Source of the DNA: Batkoa obscura | Taxonomy: Eukaryota; Entomophthoromycota; Entomophthoromycetes; Entomophthorales; Batkoaceae | Length of the DNA: 64,000 nt | Direction of reading: 5' to 3' | Assembly: GCA_030770535.1 (NCBI GenBank) | Contig: JASVEC010000077.1 | Span: 21,189-85,188, forward strand | Shown here: positions 22,102 to 32,720 of the stretch, piece after piece | Layout: the number at the start of each line of letters is the position of its first letter | Position numbering within the stretch: position 1 is the stretch's first letter | Translations under genes and position numbers: made by a program | Notes under the pieces: generated by a model | Databases searched by the model: none | What the model was told of the DNA's origin: nothing | The model's input: only the letters and a program-made list of their open reading frames with translations

Positions 22102-23163
22102 ATGATCATGGAATATATAGTCTACATAGTGATTTCGACGGTTTCACTATTAACGAATTTATTAATAGTTGGTATAATATTAAATAAACTAACTATAAAA
22201 AACAATTTAGAGTTAATAGTTATAACAACAATAACTATCAACGATATTATTTTTAATGTAGTATCCATTTTACATATAGCAATAGCTGACTATGGTATAA
22301 TTTCAGTTGATAATGGATTGCAAGTATCCGATCCAGCTTGGTATTGTCCCTTAAACTTCACCTTAATAGCTACTACCATTCTTACTTCCATCGAGCTAGC
22401 TGCTTTATTGAGCATTATAAGATATCTTAAAATTTGCTTGTATAAGCAAATAGCACCAATTAATTATTATATAATAATAGTATTATCTATTTTACTATCG
22501 CTATTTCTATCTAGTTTACACAGTTATTATGACTCATATTTATGGCATGAAGCAGACTTTTATTGTGTACCAGGCATAAGTATTCACAAAGGTAATAAGC
22601 CTTACTTTGTGTTTTTTTATTCTATCATGTCAATAAGGATTTTAATCTGTTTACCTATTATTTGTTTTTGCTATTCAAATGTCACCTTTGCTTACTTTAG
22701 AATAATGAACCCTTCTATTGTATATAGTCCTGTTTCCATAAATTCGAATCTGTGTTTTAGTAAATATCAATTAAACAATAATAATAGTGATAATGATGTT
22801 AATGTATATTACAGTTTTATAAATAACGAAGAAATAAACAGTTCATTGGCAATACAACAAAACCAAGGAACTGTCCTTAAACTAATTTCAAACAAGTCTC
22901 AGCCATTAACAATTAGTCAGTTAAGATCAAAAAAAATTAAACTAGTATTGAAGATAAGCGCAGTGATGATAGGCTATGTGGTATTTTTATTACCAGATGT
23001 GATAGCAGCCCTATTGGGTTTAACAGAGACAAACTTTGTTGTAATTACCACTTTTTATTCTAATTGTTTTATATTGTTTTTAGGGGTCACCTCTTCATCT
23101 TTTATTTTATTAATCCATCAACCAATTCAAGATTGTTTTTTAAAGCTGTTAAAAATAAAATAA
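22102..23163 (+). CDS. seven-transmembrane receptor (fungal GPCR), intact member of local cluster
   Basis: A 353-residue membrane receptor, single exon. I chose the ATG at 22102 because homology with the truncated paralogue (17926) begins there; the open frame extends further upstream without an ATG. Helices are evident: VISTVSLLTNLLIVGIIL with Asn (helix 1), an Asp in TINDIIF (helix 2), IELAALLSIIRY with IRY at the DRY position (helix 3), then helices 4 and 5 ending in CLPIICFCY. A Ser/Asn-rich third loop follows (about 215-280), then KLVLKISAVMIGYVVFLLPD (helix 6, Pro) and FILFLGVTSSSFILLIHQP (helix 7). The HQP after helix 7 is shared with the receptor at 5059. Ligand and coupling unknown. 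It is the only intact member of three paralogues within 8 kb. Confidence 0.75.
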   Translation: MIMEYIVYIVISTVSLLTNLLIVGIILNKLTIKNNLELIVITTITINDIIFNVVSILHIAIADYGIISVDNGLQVSDPAWYCPLNFTLIATTILTSIELAALLSIIRYLKICLYKQIAPINYYIIIVLSILLSLFLSSLHSYYDSYLWHEADFYCVPGISIHKGNKPYFVFFYSIMSIRILICLPIICFCYSNVTFAYFRIMNPSIVYSPVSINSNLCFSKYQLNNNNSDNDVNVYYSFINNEEINSSLAIQQNQGTVLKLISNKSQPLTISQLRSKKIKLVLKISAVMIGYVVFLLPDVIAALLGLTETNFVVITTFYSNCFILFLGVTSSSFILLIHQPIQDCFLKLLKIK

Positions 23164-24332
23164 AAAAGATTTTTTTATTATCTGAAACATTAAGACATAT
23201 CCTTCTTGTTCGTTTCCAATATGTTCCCTAACATGAGTGAGTTTATTGTTTTTTATGGTTATCTGCATTGTGCGGGTCATTCATTGAAATCTTCATAACC
23301 TATATTATGGGTCTATCCTAATCCTACTACTTTTTAAAGTCCTTCTGGCTGAATGGTATGAGTTCTTGGTTTGGCGGCAAATATATTCAAACTCTTTAAA
23401 CAAGTTTAATAAAAAGTCGCTTAGTCCCCTCCTTGCCATGTGATCTTCTGGAGTGAGCTTTTTCCTTATTATTTTTAAATTCTTATAATATCTTACCTTC
23501 CTATGCCTTCTTTCTCTTTTAAAGTCTAATTTTCTTAAATAAATTATCCCATTCTTTCGGGTGTCAAATCAAAAAAATCCTTTTTATTTAAAATCAAATT
23601 ATACTTATTAAAAAACTTATCTTTTGTTTTTATTTATTTAGCTCAAGTTTTTTAAAATAAACCTTCCCTTAGTAAATAATTAAATTGTTTTGATGCATTG
23701 ACTTTTTAATATCTTTTCGTTGTTATTATTAATATAGCATCATTATTAATATAGCATCATTATTAACAACATCAAGATATTGTTCATTTCGCTAGTTTTA
23801 TTATTAATATGGTTATTTCATTTAAATATTGTCACCTCTCGTATTTACTCATTGTCTCAAAGTCATAAAGTTATATTTTATTACTTCATTTTTTAGTCAT
23901 TTATTCTTGTTTCTTTATTGTTACTACATTTTTAGCTATTGTTATATATTATGATAGTTATAATACTCTACTTTATCTCAAAAAAATATTATTTTTGACA
24001 ACTATCCTTGATTAACTTCACCACCATTCTTTAAAGTAGCATTCTTACTATCCAGTTTATCAACTTGTTTTTAAATCATATCCTGATCGATACTTTTATG
24101 GTATCATGAGTCTTCGTCTAAGCTCATTTCATTTATAGTATAGTTATAGTTAAACAAGCTCTCTTGCTTCTTTTATAATGTATAAAGCTAGTTTATTTAC
24201 ATTTTCACTTTTTATTGGATCAAAGTTCTGAGTAAAAATGGATTTGTCTCAGCCGTAGCTGATCAATGACAAGTGATACAGGTGCCAGATTATACACCCT
24301 TTCTTAACCTTTGTTATTCTTTACATTTATAG

Positions 24333-24367
<35 letters not shown>

Positions 24368-24611
24368 CTATTATTATCTGTTAATAAATATTTAAAATCT
24401 ATTTATGTCTTTTAAAAGTATGAAACAATGCTAATATTTTTAGCGATATTTCTAATATAAGTTGTCTTTTCATATTAATTTAATTTGGTTTAATTTAATT
24501 TAAACTTATAACTATTTAAAAAGATACTTTTAAATTATAATTTAAAATGGTATAACTAACTAGAACATTTATAAATGAAAAAAATAAAGTACTTTTGGTT
24601 TTAACTTTGTA
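23164..24611. other. receptor-cluster spacer with relics and an ATT microsatellite
   Basis: No intact gene. Minus-strand segments at about 23330-23490 and 24000-24270 have codon-like texture but are heavily decayed and unidentified. A TTA/ATT microsatellite of about 12 units lies at 24331-24367. A 19-bp unit (TATTAATATAGCATCAT) is repeated in tandem at 23728-23766. Confidence 0.4.
24331..24367. repeat. (ATT)n microsatellite
   Basis: About twelve uninterrupted trinucleotide units, directly visible; likely length-polymorphic. Confidence 0.9.
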
Positions 24612-25594
24612 ATGTCGATGAGTATTGAATGTATCATCTATCTAACTATATCAATGATATCATTATCAATAAATATATTGTTAATGATATTATTTACTAT
24701 CTAACAGTCATCTTACATATAACATTCACTAAGTAGGACATAGCTATAATTGATAATGAATTACTACTATCTAATCCAACTTGGTATTGCGCCTTAAATC
24801 TTAGCTTGACAGTTACTTCTGCTTCTACTTTCATTGAGTTAGCTGTTTTATTGAGTATTGTAAGCTACATCAAAATTTGTTTGTGTGAAAGAGTGGCACT
24901 GATGCGATATTACCTATTAATATCATTATTTGTTATACTATCATTGACGCTTTCTAGCTTGAATGCTTATTATAATTCATATACATGGCATGAATTAGAT
25001 CTTTATTGTGTACTCAATTTTGGTATTGAGAAGAAAAATAAGCTTTATCTTATTTTTTACTACATAATCGTGGCATTTAGAATAATACTCTGCCCACCTG
25101 TTATTTGTTTTTGCTATCTAAATATCACTTTTATTTATTTCAAAATAATGGACCCCTCTATTGTTCTTAATGCTGCTGCTGTAAATCCAAATTTCTCCTC
25201 AATTAACTATCAGTTTATTGGCAACAATGATAATAACAGTAGACTATGTAATTTAATAAATATTAGGGGAACAAACAGGCCAATAATAGTACAACGAAAT
25301 CAAGGAACTACATTTCAACTAAACTCAAATGAATCTCAATTACTAACAGTTACTTAATTAAGATTGAAAAAAATCAAATTAGTCTTAAAAATAACCTTCA
25401 TAATGATTAGCTATACATTATGTTTAGTGCCAGACTTAATAATAGTCTTATTGAGTTTAACTCAAAAGAATATTGTTATATATCATACTTTTTATTCCAA
25501 CTGTCTTATATTATGCTTAGGGTTTATTTCCTCGTGTTTTATTTTATCAATCCATCAACCAATTCAGAAATCATTTTTTAAATGTTTCAATTAA
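24612..25594 (+). pseudogene. seven-transmembrane receptor pseudogene, third cluster member
   Basis: Paralogue of the receptor at 22102, aligning over nearly its whole length. The 5' part (24612-24730) has an internal deletion and in-frame stops. From about 24730 the frame is open (LLLSNPTWYC, IELAVLLSIVSYIKICL, helices 4 and 5) up to a TAA at 25355-25357. That TAA sits where the intact paralogue has a Gln codon (LTISQLRSKK). The same frame resumes at once with KKIKLVLKITFIMISY (helix 6) and runs through helix 7 and IHQPIQ to 25594. The IRY triad is VSY here. Decay looks moderate, so inactivation is probably recent. Confidence 0.8.
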
Positions 25595-26308
25595 AATAAA
25601 GTAACTTCTATGTTCGTATTGAGTAATGTTTCTTCATCTCTAAGGTTTTAAATCTAAAAGTTTTCTTTTAAAATGGCAAAATCGTAGTTATTAGTATTGA
25701 TTTGCTACAAATTAGTTAACTTTGTTTACTGTATAAACAAGTGTCTTTACCATGTACTAAGGCTGCCAGGTGCAAGTATTAATCCTTGGGTCCTGAATCG
25801 ACGTAGTTCTGCATCCTATATACTAAACTTGGGATTGCTTTACAAAAGGCTGGGCAAAGTGTTTAATTCTCTATGCTGCAAGTTGAAACCTGCAGCAAGG
25901 AAACTTATTCTTACTATCTTTTATGGCATATTTCTCTTAATTTAGTATCATGTCACTTTTCTTTGTGTCTTTATCTCCAGTCTATATGGGTCAAGGGATT
26001 TCATATTTCAGGAAGTAACGTTAACATTGTTTCCTTTAAATAGATCAAAAACTTCTTTACCCTTTACTTATTATTAAAGTATCCGCTTCATGTCTCCCAT
26101 CGATTACATCTTAAAATGTTTGAACAATTTACTTTCAGTATTATAAATTAATATTTATATCTCAACCAAACCCATTTCCAACTTAAGTGAGTGTCTCTAA
26201 ATAGCAACCTCTCCTAGTCAAGGGATTCTTACTTCTCTATTCTAGACTAAAAACAACATACTATAGCTAATAAGCTTCTGGAGAATGGATCTAGGCCTTA
26301 CCACTATA
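25595..26308. other. unidentified spacer with a less AT-rich patch
   Basis: No supported gene. A patch at about 25740-25900 is richer in G and C than its surroundings and carries a frame of 82 codons without a plausible start or known motif. It may be an old relic. The rest is featureless. Confidence 0.35.
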
Positions 26309-26401
26309 CAGTAATGTATTTTTGTGTTTAAGAATTTTATTGACGATTTTTCCACCCAAATAGCACTTAATGGAAAAAGTGATGAAACCAAAAAAATCCC
26401 C
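26309..26401 (-). mobile_element. family A MITE, copy A13
   Basis: AATGTATTTTTGTGTTTAAG to AAAAAATCCCC; the core has lost a few bases. Flanks do not match. Confidence 0.75.
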
Positions 26402-26561
26402 GTATATACTGTAATTCCAGCTTACTATTTCTTTAACTCATTACTGTTTGTTTATTAACATGAACAATGCTTTAAGTACGCAACTTTAAAAAAATTACAA
26501 AAAAACTAATATCAATATCAAATGGTAAAAATGTATGATAAAGTCAAACATTTAATAATAT

Positions 26562-26659
26562 GGGGATGTATTTTTTTGTTCAAGAATTTTACTAACAATA
26601 TTTCCACTCAAACAGCGCTTAAAAAATGGAAAAGTGGTGAAACCAAAAAAAATATCCCC
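26562..26659 (-). mobile_element. family A MITE, copy A14
   Basis: GGGGATGTATTTTTTTG to AAATATCCCC, flanked by ATAT on both sides. Confidence 0.9.
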
Positions 26660-26736
26660 ATATATATTTTCTTATTTATTTTTAATATTTATAGTTGAAA
26701 AATTAATTATTATAATTTTATAAAATAATTAACACT

Positions 26737-26833
26737 GGGGGAGTTTTTTTGGCCTCATTACTTTTTCCATCTTTTAAGCGCTGTTTGAGTGGAAAAGTTA
26801 TCAGCAAAATTCTTAAACACAAAAATACATCCC
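26737..26833 (+). mobile_element. family A MITE, copy A15
   Basis: GGGGGAGTTTTTTTGGC to AATACATCCC, core TTTTAAGCGCTGTTTGAG. Flanks CACT and TACT, an imperfect duplication. Confidence 0.85.
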
Positions 26834-26919
26834 TACTATTATTTTTTATATTAACAAAACAATAGATTTAATATTTAAAAATAAATAATTTTAGAAATAT
26901 TTTAAAACAGAAATAAATT

Positions 26920-28230
26920 GGAATACTGTATAAAGATAGCTGAGATAAGTTAATCCGAGTTAAGAGTACAGAATGGAGAGTAAACTAAAAATGAGGTGGG
27001 ACAAGAAGAACATATATATTTTATAATCTTAAAGAACAAAGATCCTTGAGTGTTTTATTCACAAGAGTATTTTTTAAAATCCGGAACTTACCCTGTGATA
27101 TAGTAGTAATCTTAAAAAGATAAAAAATTGGAAAAATAAGTTAAAACCAAGGAACTAAAACCAACTCAGAAGTCAATACTCCAATCTAGTCTTATTTTAG
27201 GTTTCGGAGAAATTATATTTATTAGCATTTTTATTTTGAATTACATGATTAAGCTCATGTAAAGACAATGGTTAAGGGAGCAGTAGACAAGAAAGATAGA
27301 ATTTTATTCAGATTATCTCTTGATTTAAAAATAAATTTTACTTTTATTAAAATATTAAGCTGTCTCTAATAATTTTCAATTAAGTCTTAAAATAAATGTT
27401 TCTACAATATAGCCATTAAATTGCTCAATGTATAATATGGGGAAATGAGATTCTAATAATATTATAAATAAAATTTTTAAACTGTATTAAATTATATGCC
27501 TTCTAATGAAGAGGTTTTTATTTCTTTATCTATTTGGAATAAGCCCCTTGATTTATTTACAATAGTAAATTTAGTGACGGAGAGATTGAAAGAGGAAGAT
27601 TAAAATTAGCAAATTAAAACCAACTCCAAGATAAATAGCTTAGTCTATTTTACCTTCTTTAGACCCAACAAGATTTAACCCTATAATATTTTATTACGAT
27701 ATATATAAGCTAATCCAAGTAAAAAATACAGTTAAAGAAGGGAAGATAAGATAAAATAAAATCATTAAAAGGTAGACTTCCATTTATTTCACTAACAATG
27801 AATAATTTTATTAATAACATCAATTGAACTTAATTAAAATAGTTGTTAAAATATATGTTTATAAACTTAGATAATGAAATAATCATTAAAATTGTTTGAT
27901 GCGTAATATGGGGAATAAAATTTTAATGAATTTAAAAATAGAGTTTTTTAATTATTTTGCATATACCTTGAAAGAACAAAAGGTCTTTATACATATTAAA
28001 GGCAAGATGAACTCGATAGAGGGATTGTAAGCAGAGAGTCAAATATAGTAAATTAAAACCAAGTCTGAGGTAAACTATCTAATTTAATTTTACCTTCTTA
28101 AGGCTAATGAGATTGTATTCAATAGCTTTATATCTCAATTTATAGAATTTTATCTACATAGAAGATGATTGAAAAGGGAGGATAAGATGTTTTAAGGCAT
28201 TATCCGATGACACATTATTTATTTCGCAAT
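26920..28230 (+). repeat. three diverged tandem repeats of about 450 bp
   Basis: Shared blocks recur in order at a period of roughly 435-475 bp: AAGTTAAAACCAAG near 27140, AAATTAAAACCAAC near 27615, AAATTAAAACCAAG near 28050. Likewise ATATGGGGAAATGAGATTCTAAT near 27437 and ATATGGGGAATAAAATTTTAAT near 27908. AGAACAAAGATC, AATAAGCCCC and AGAACAAAAGGTC mark the unit starts. No frame is kept. Origin unknown. Confidence 0.6.
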
Positions 28231-28624
28231 TCAAATATTAAAACCACATCCCCATATAACGCATTAAACAAATTCCATAATTATATCATAAATTAAAGAT
28301 ATTTATAGGTTAACACATCATTAAATAGTGTAAAAACATGAATTTTGCTATACATAAAATACTAATAATAGTAAATTAATAAAAGGTAAGAATATTAACT
28401 ATTTTATAGATAATTTAATAGGACTTAAAAGATATGATACATATTAAATGAAAAGGTTTTATTTAAAACATATTTAATTAAGTTCTTTTCTAACACCCAG
28501 GATTTGATCTTTCAAGTTAACCAAATAAATGCTAATATGTCTTGAAAAAGCTAGCACTTAAATTAAAATAGAAATTTATAATGCTAGTTTTTAAAAAAAG
28601 ATTTCAAACTTTAGTTAATGTTCT

Positions 28625-28790
28625 ATATAGCTGTTGCAACTTTTTTGAGATAGTTTTAGTGGTAATTTTTAGAAGTTGATTATTTATAAAACCTCTATTT
28701 AAATTCTAATCTATATATTTCAGCCAGATTCTAGTATAATTTCTCTCTTAAATGAGCATTTAGTAAAATCACAAAAGAATTGCAATAACT
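28625..28790 (+). repeat. dispersed repeat, copy 2
   Basis: Degenerate match to 12540-12720 with shared blocks GCAACTTTT, TAGTGGTAATTTTTA, AGCCAGATT, TTTCTCTCTTAAATGAGCA and AAAGAATTG. Confidence 0.6.
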
Positions 28791-29079
28791 AAAAAATACA
28801 ATAAATTGACTGCATAGAGTATAAGGATAAGCATAGCATCCATATTATCTCCTTGAACCTCTTTTAAATTAACCAATTAATAAATATCTAGTCTTAAAAT
28901 GAGATGTAATCCATTCGTCTCTTTATGTTGCTTTGTTTTATGCAATTTACCAAAAACAAGAACTTATATTTTATAATTCAATCTTGAACCCTCTTAATTT
29001 TACCCTGAAATATAAGATATTCAAGCCATTATCTAAAGTAGTTTAAGGTTTAAAAAAAGTGGTTAGAAAGGAATTTTGA

Positions 29080-29128
29080 TTACCAATAGGAGTAAAATTA
29101 AATCCATTAAATTATCTCCTATTGGTAA
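29080..29128. repeat. 13-bp inverted repeat (hairpin)
   Basis: TTACCAATAGGAG at 29080-29092 and CTCCTATTGGTAA at 29116-29128, with a 23-nt loop. Perfect pairing. Confidence 0.85.
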
Positions 29129-29288
29129 CTTTTTATGTTTAATTTTTTATCTACCCAAATTTTTAATACTAAATCTTCAAGAAGATTGGTAAAAAAATAC
29201 CCCATAAAACTCGTGGATTGAGTCAAATCTTCTATTATTATGATTTAACTAAAAATTACTATATTTGTATTAACTGTTAAATAAAAAA

Positions 29289-29296
29289 TATATAAA
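29289..29296 (+). promoter_or_regulatory. TATA box of the gene at 29344
   Basis: TATATAAA lies 48-55 bp upstream of the ATG at 29344, the same distance as seen for the genes at 50328 and 60513. This supports the upstream start. Confidence 0.5.
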
Positions 29297-29343
29297 CAAA
29301 GCTAAATGAAATTGAATAAAATTAATCTTTAGAAAAAATAAAA

Positions 29344-29910
29344 ATGTTTTATTCCCCTTCCTTTCCTTTAGTTAGCGGTACAGCCGCAATGTCGGATTTA
29401 GAAAAGAATAATTCAGTTAGTTTATGGACTGTTGAAAATTATGAAGAATACAAAAAATATAATACGTTTACTGCAGAACAACGACAATTTCGATTACAAA
29501 AATATTTAGTCATGTCTTTAGTAGCAGCTGAATCCTTTCAATTGGAAAATAAACAGAATTCAAATGAACCATTTTTTGATATCCGATTGGATGAATTTGC
29601 TGAAGAATGGCTGGAACATCAACCAGAAGATGATGCTTCAACTCAAGTGGGCTCCGTTTCTACTTCAATTACATTTAATAGCGTATCTAATCATTTTAGA
29701 AAAAATTCAGATGGTTTGATTGATGCAAGTATCTTAAAACTATCGAGAGAAAAAGATAACGATAATTTACAGCAATCGGTAACATATGGAGTCAATGAAA
29801 ACAATAGTAAATCCAAAAAAAATTTAATTCACAGACAATTTCAAAAGTTATCTTTATTCTTTCGTAGGTCTAGTAATTCGAGTTTAAGGTCTACTACTCA
29901 AATCTTATAA
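29344..29910 (+). CDS. hypothetical protein, 188 aa
   Basis: No family recognised. A single exon with coherent codon use and a TATA box at a suitable distance. Starts MFYSPSFPLVSG; an alternative in-frame Met lies at 29389 (MSDLEKNN). The middle is an acidic, probably helical region (about 26-86, including FTAEQRQFRLQKYLVMSLVA and DEFAEEWLEH). It is followed by a Ser/Thr/Asn-rich stretch and a basic C-terminus (KKNLIHRQFQKLSLFFRRSS). No signal peptide or convincing transmembrane segment. Likely soluble and possibly regulated by phosphorylation; the role is unknown. Confidence 0.55.
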   Translation: MFYSPSFPLVSGTAAMSDLEKNNSVSLWTVENYEEYKKYNTFTAEQRQFRLQKYLVMSLVAAESFQLENKQNSNEPFFDIRLDEFAEEWLEHQPEDDASTQVGSVSTSITFNSVSNHFRKNSDGLIDASILKLSREKDNDNLQQSVTYGVNENNSKSKKNLIHRQFQKLSLFFRRSSNSSLRSTTQIL

Positions 29911-31436
29911 TTCTTTATTATCTTTGTTACTTGCTATTAACCTTTTTTTCTCTTGAATGTATTCTTATAAAAATTGAAAGTTTTTAATAAAATCTTATTA
30001 CTGTTTTTACTTGTTGTTTTTTGAGTAAATTTTATTATTGTTTTTATTTGTTATTCAATATTTATAATTTTATAGTTATTGTTATCATTATAAAACAAAG
30101 GAAAGAAAGTGCTCCTTTATTCCTATTTTAAAAATAATACTGTTTCCACAACTATGATATCTAAGCTTGAATTTCAACATAAATAAAGTAAAATCGCACG
30201 TTAATTTTATAAACTATAAAAACGTTTTCATATTCAACATTTGTCTGTCCTAGAGTTATGAAAAAATCAAATATAGGAAATCGATAGCTAAATGAAATAA
30301 TAACAAAAAACAAGAATTGGATTGTTTATAAATTATCTATTTTTGGTTAGATGTTTTAATAATGTTAATTATAAAAATATTTAGATAAATTAGTTGCTAA
30401 TTTTGATATAAAAAAGGGGATAAAACATAAGGGATTATTAATAGAATCGAATAAGTAAACAATTATTAGTTTAATTTATTTGGTGAATATTAATATACTT
30501 TTATTTTTGTTACATGATAGAAAAAATTGTGATAGAAGTTTTGATTATCAAACGACTATTAATTTGTTAAAATAAAATACAAAATTGAAATTTATAGTTA
30601 CCATTCATGTTTTTTATGTTTTATTTAAAATACTATTTCTTGAAAATCAGCCCAAATGGGCTGATTTTCAAATGATTATAACTAGGTCAAATAGTAATCA
30701 ATTTGATTCTAGTTTTTTATACTGTACTTATCAATATCTTAAATATATATGAATTAATTTCTGGTATATTTACTATAGTCATCTTTACAATAACATTCCA
30801 TATGTCCTATTAATGCAAAAGAAATTTAGGTAATCTATTTGAGCCGGTTTTTGAAGCTTAAATTAAACAACTAATTAATGTTCGGTTTATAATGAATGAT
30901 ATTTATATAAATAGAATCGTCTTCGAAAAAATTTAAAAAATGTACAAAATCAATATTTGAGTATTAATATATTATACTCTTTTGTTTAAGATAATATAAA
31001 CAAAAATTGATACATTAACTAAATATCACATATGCAACCCAAATGATAGTTTAAAATACTTATTAATAAATCACTTTCATTTTCATATATTAACCCCTTC
31101 TACTATAAATCAATTCATAGTTACTTATAAAGTCAATCAATTACTTGATTGGCTTAATTTTTTAAAATTTTTGTAATAGCATTGAATCAATTTTATTTTT
31201 AGATGACTACTCCTAACTGTGCATGCTAAATTCTTTAGCCTAATTTCTAAAAAATTGCATAATTTAATATGTAAATCGATAGAAACTGTGCAAATAAGTG
31301 AAAGAGTTAATAAAGTATTTAAGAGTTTATAACCCCTTTAAAAACTTTAAATAAAAACAAAGCAAAGTAAAAATCAGTTAGAAATTTTTAAAAAAGAACA
31401 ACTATATAGAATTTCTATTAGCATTTATTTTATATT
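29911..31436. other. convergent intergenic region
   Basis: About 1.5 kb between the ends of two genes that face each other. No gene. It contains one strong hairpin (30640-30671) and otherwise only AT-rich sequence. Confidence 0.6.
30640..30671. repeat. perfect 15-bp palindromic hairpin
   Basis: TTGAAAATCAGCCCA, then AA, then TGGGCTGATTTTCAA. A perfect stem with a 2-nt loop and a GC patch unusual in this spacer. It lies between convergent genes, so a role in transcript ends is possible; a transposon footprint is the alternative. Confidence 0.85.
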
Positions 31437-32381
31437 TTATTTCTTTTTATTAGCTTTTTGAACAGCTAATAAATTCGCTTCTGATCCCCAAGCTTCATTA
31501 AAATGCATCGTTTCAATTTTTAATCGTTCACTTTCATTACTAGTTCCCTTCAAATTATTCATTAATTTTTTAATATTTCGAACATTTTGAGATCTTATTA
31601 AACTACCATTTGGATCATAAATAAATTTGTTAAGAAACCTTATTGCACCCTCAACTGCTTTTCCCTTCTCTACAATCTTATCAAAAAATTGTTGATCTTC
31701 ATGAGATATCGATTTTGCTGAAGCAATATAATATAATGCTTTTTTATTTCCCATCAAGTCCATTAATCTTTTACCACCACCCCATCCAGGAACCGTTGCA
31801 ATCTTTCTATGGACAAAACTTACGTTGCTATCTTGGCTTCCTACTCTAAAATCTGTACATGTACTAGTTTCTGCTCCACCACCTAATGCATAACCATTGA
31901 TAGCAGCTACACTTATTAATGGTAATTGATTTAATCTTTCCAATGTATTTTGCATTAATAAACTTAATTTATTCCCAGAAGAAGAGGTGGTGAGTTCCTC
32001 CTTAGCAATACCTAAATCCAAACCAGAACAAAAATTACTGCCTTTACCACATAAAATTAAACCCACATAGCTGGTATTTTCAGAATTAGTCATTGTCTCT
32101 ATAGTATCCACAACATCCGCCAATTCAGCCATCATTTTACCTGTAAATGCATTGTAACTCTTGGGATTGTTTAATGTAATTGTAATAATTGAAGGGTTGC
32201 TATCAATATCTAATTCTATTTTTGATGAACCTTCTTGTCCATATGAACGAAACTGTTCACGTATATCTTTTAATAAATTTATACTTTGAATCGGTTGGGA
32301 TTTGATGGAATAATAGCTTTTAGCTAATATATTACAACTTTGTAGTTTTAGTTTCCGTTTTATTACTTTAGTTATTAACAT
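31437..32381 (-). CDS. crotonase-fold acyl-CoA enzyme, ECHDC1 (ethylmalonyl-CoA decarboxylase)-like
   Basis: An enoyl-CoA hydratase/isomerase superfamily member of 314 residues. ECHDC1 enzymes remove ethylmalonyl-CoA made by side reactions of acetyl-CoA carboxylase, a metabolite-repair job. Oxyanion-hole segments are FCSGLDL (117-123) and GYALGGGAE (163-171). The run MQNTLERLNQLPLISVAAIN (143-162), then FVHRKIATVPGWGGGKRL (189-206), matches ECHDC1 more closely than short-chain hydratases. The C-terminal EAWGSEANLLAVQKANKKK also has an ECHDC1-like WG.xxNLxA pattern. Residues 1-28 are basic and Ser/Tyr-rich without acids, which suggests a mitochondrial presequence, whereas animal ECHDC1 is cytosolic. 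Single exon. Superfamily certain, subfamily inferred. Confidence 0.8.
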   Translation of the reverse strand: MLITKVIKRKLKLQSCNILAKSYYSIKSQPIQSINLLKDIREQFRSYGQEGSSKIELDIDSNPSIITITLNNPKSYNAFTGKMMAELADVVDTIETMTNSENTSYVGLILCGKGSNFCSGLDLGIAKEELTTSSSGNKLSLLMQNTLERLNQLPLISVAAINGYALGGGAETSTCTDFRVGSQDSNVSFVHRKIATVPGWGGGKRLMDLMGNKKALYYIASAKSISHEDQQFFDKIVEKGKAVEGAIRFLNKFIYDPNGSLIRSQNVRNIKKLMNNLKGTSNESERLKIETMHFNEAWGSEANLLAVQKANKKK

Positions 32382-32720
32382 TAGTGTGAATTTATCTTTA
32401 AAAAGGTTTTAAAAATTTTTGTTTTATTTTTTTGTTTTACTCTATTTTTCGAGAATTAAAGATGACGTATGATATAATTCTTTAACAAAAATTCTAATGG
32501 AATAAAGTATCCGATTCATTCATTAATGATAATAAATTATAAACTATTTTAAGTAATATGAGTAATTAATATAGATTGATATAAATAAAATCATAAAATC
32601 TAATCAGTATAACTATAAATTTCATATAGTAAGTTATATTTAGTAACACGAGTAATTAATATAGACTATTATTTAAATAAAAAAATAAGTTAATATTGTT
32701 ATTAACTATCTAACAATAAT
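32382..32720. other. spacer between the crotonase and threonine dehydratase genes
   Basis: Holds the crotonase promoter region and the 3' end of the next gene upstream on the same strand. A block TAGTAA(C)ACGAGTAATTAATATAGA is repeated at about 32553 and 32640. No gene. Confidence 0.5.

Larger units (their letters stand above)
28300..29280. other. gene-free region with a dispersed repeat and a hairpin
   Basis: About 1 kb upstream of the hypothetical gene at 29344. It holds the second copy of the dispersed repeat (28625-28790) and a hairpin (29080-29128). Otherwise featureless. Confidence 0.5.

Noticed and set aside
23728-24367. Short tandem units that might suggest a CRISPR-like array
   Set aside because: Simple microsatellite-type repeats without unique spacers, in a eukaryotic genome.
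25697-25945. 82-codon frame in a less AT-rich patch
   Set aside because: No ATG in a good context, no known motif, no neighbouring exons; kept only as an unidentified spacer patch.
31643-31849. Plus-strand open frame of 68 codons
   Set aside because: Antisense shadow of the crotonase-fold gene.
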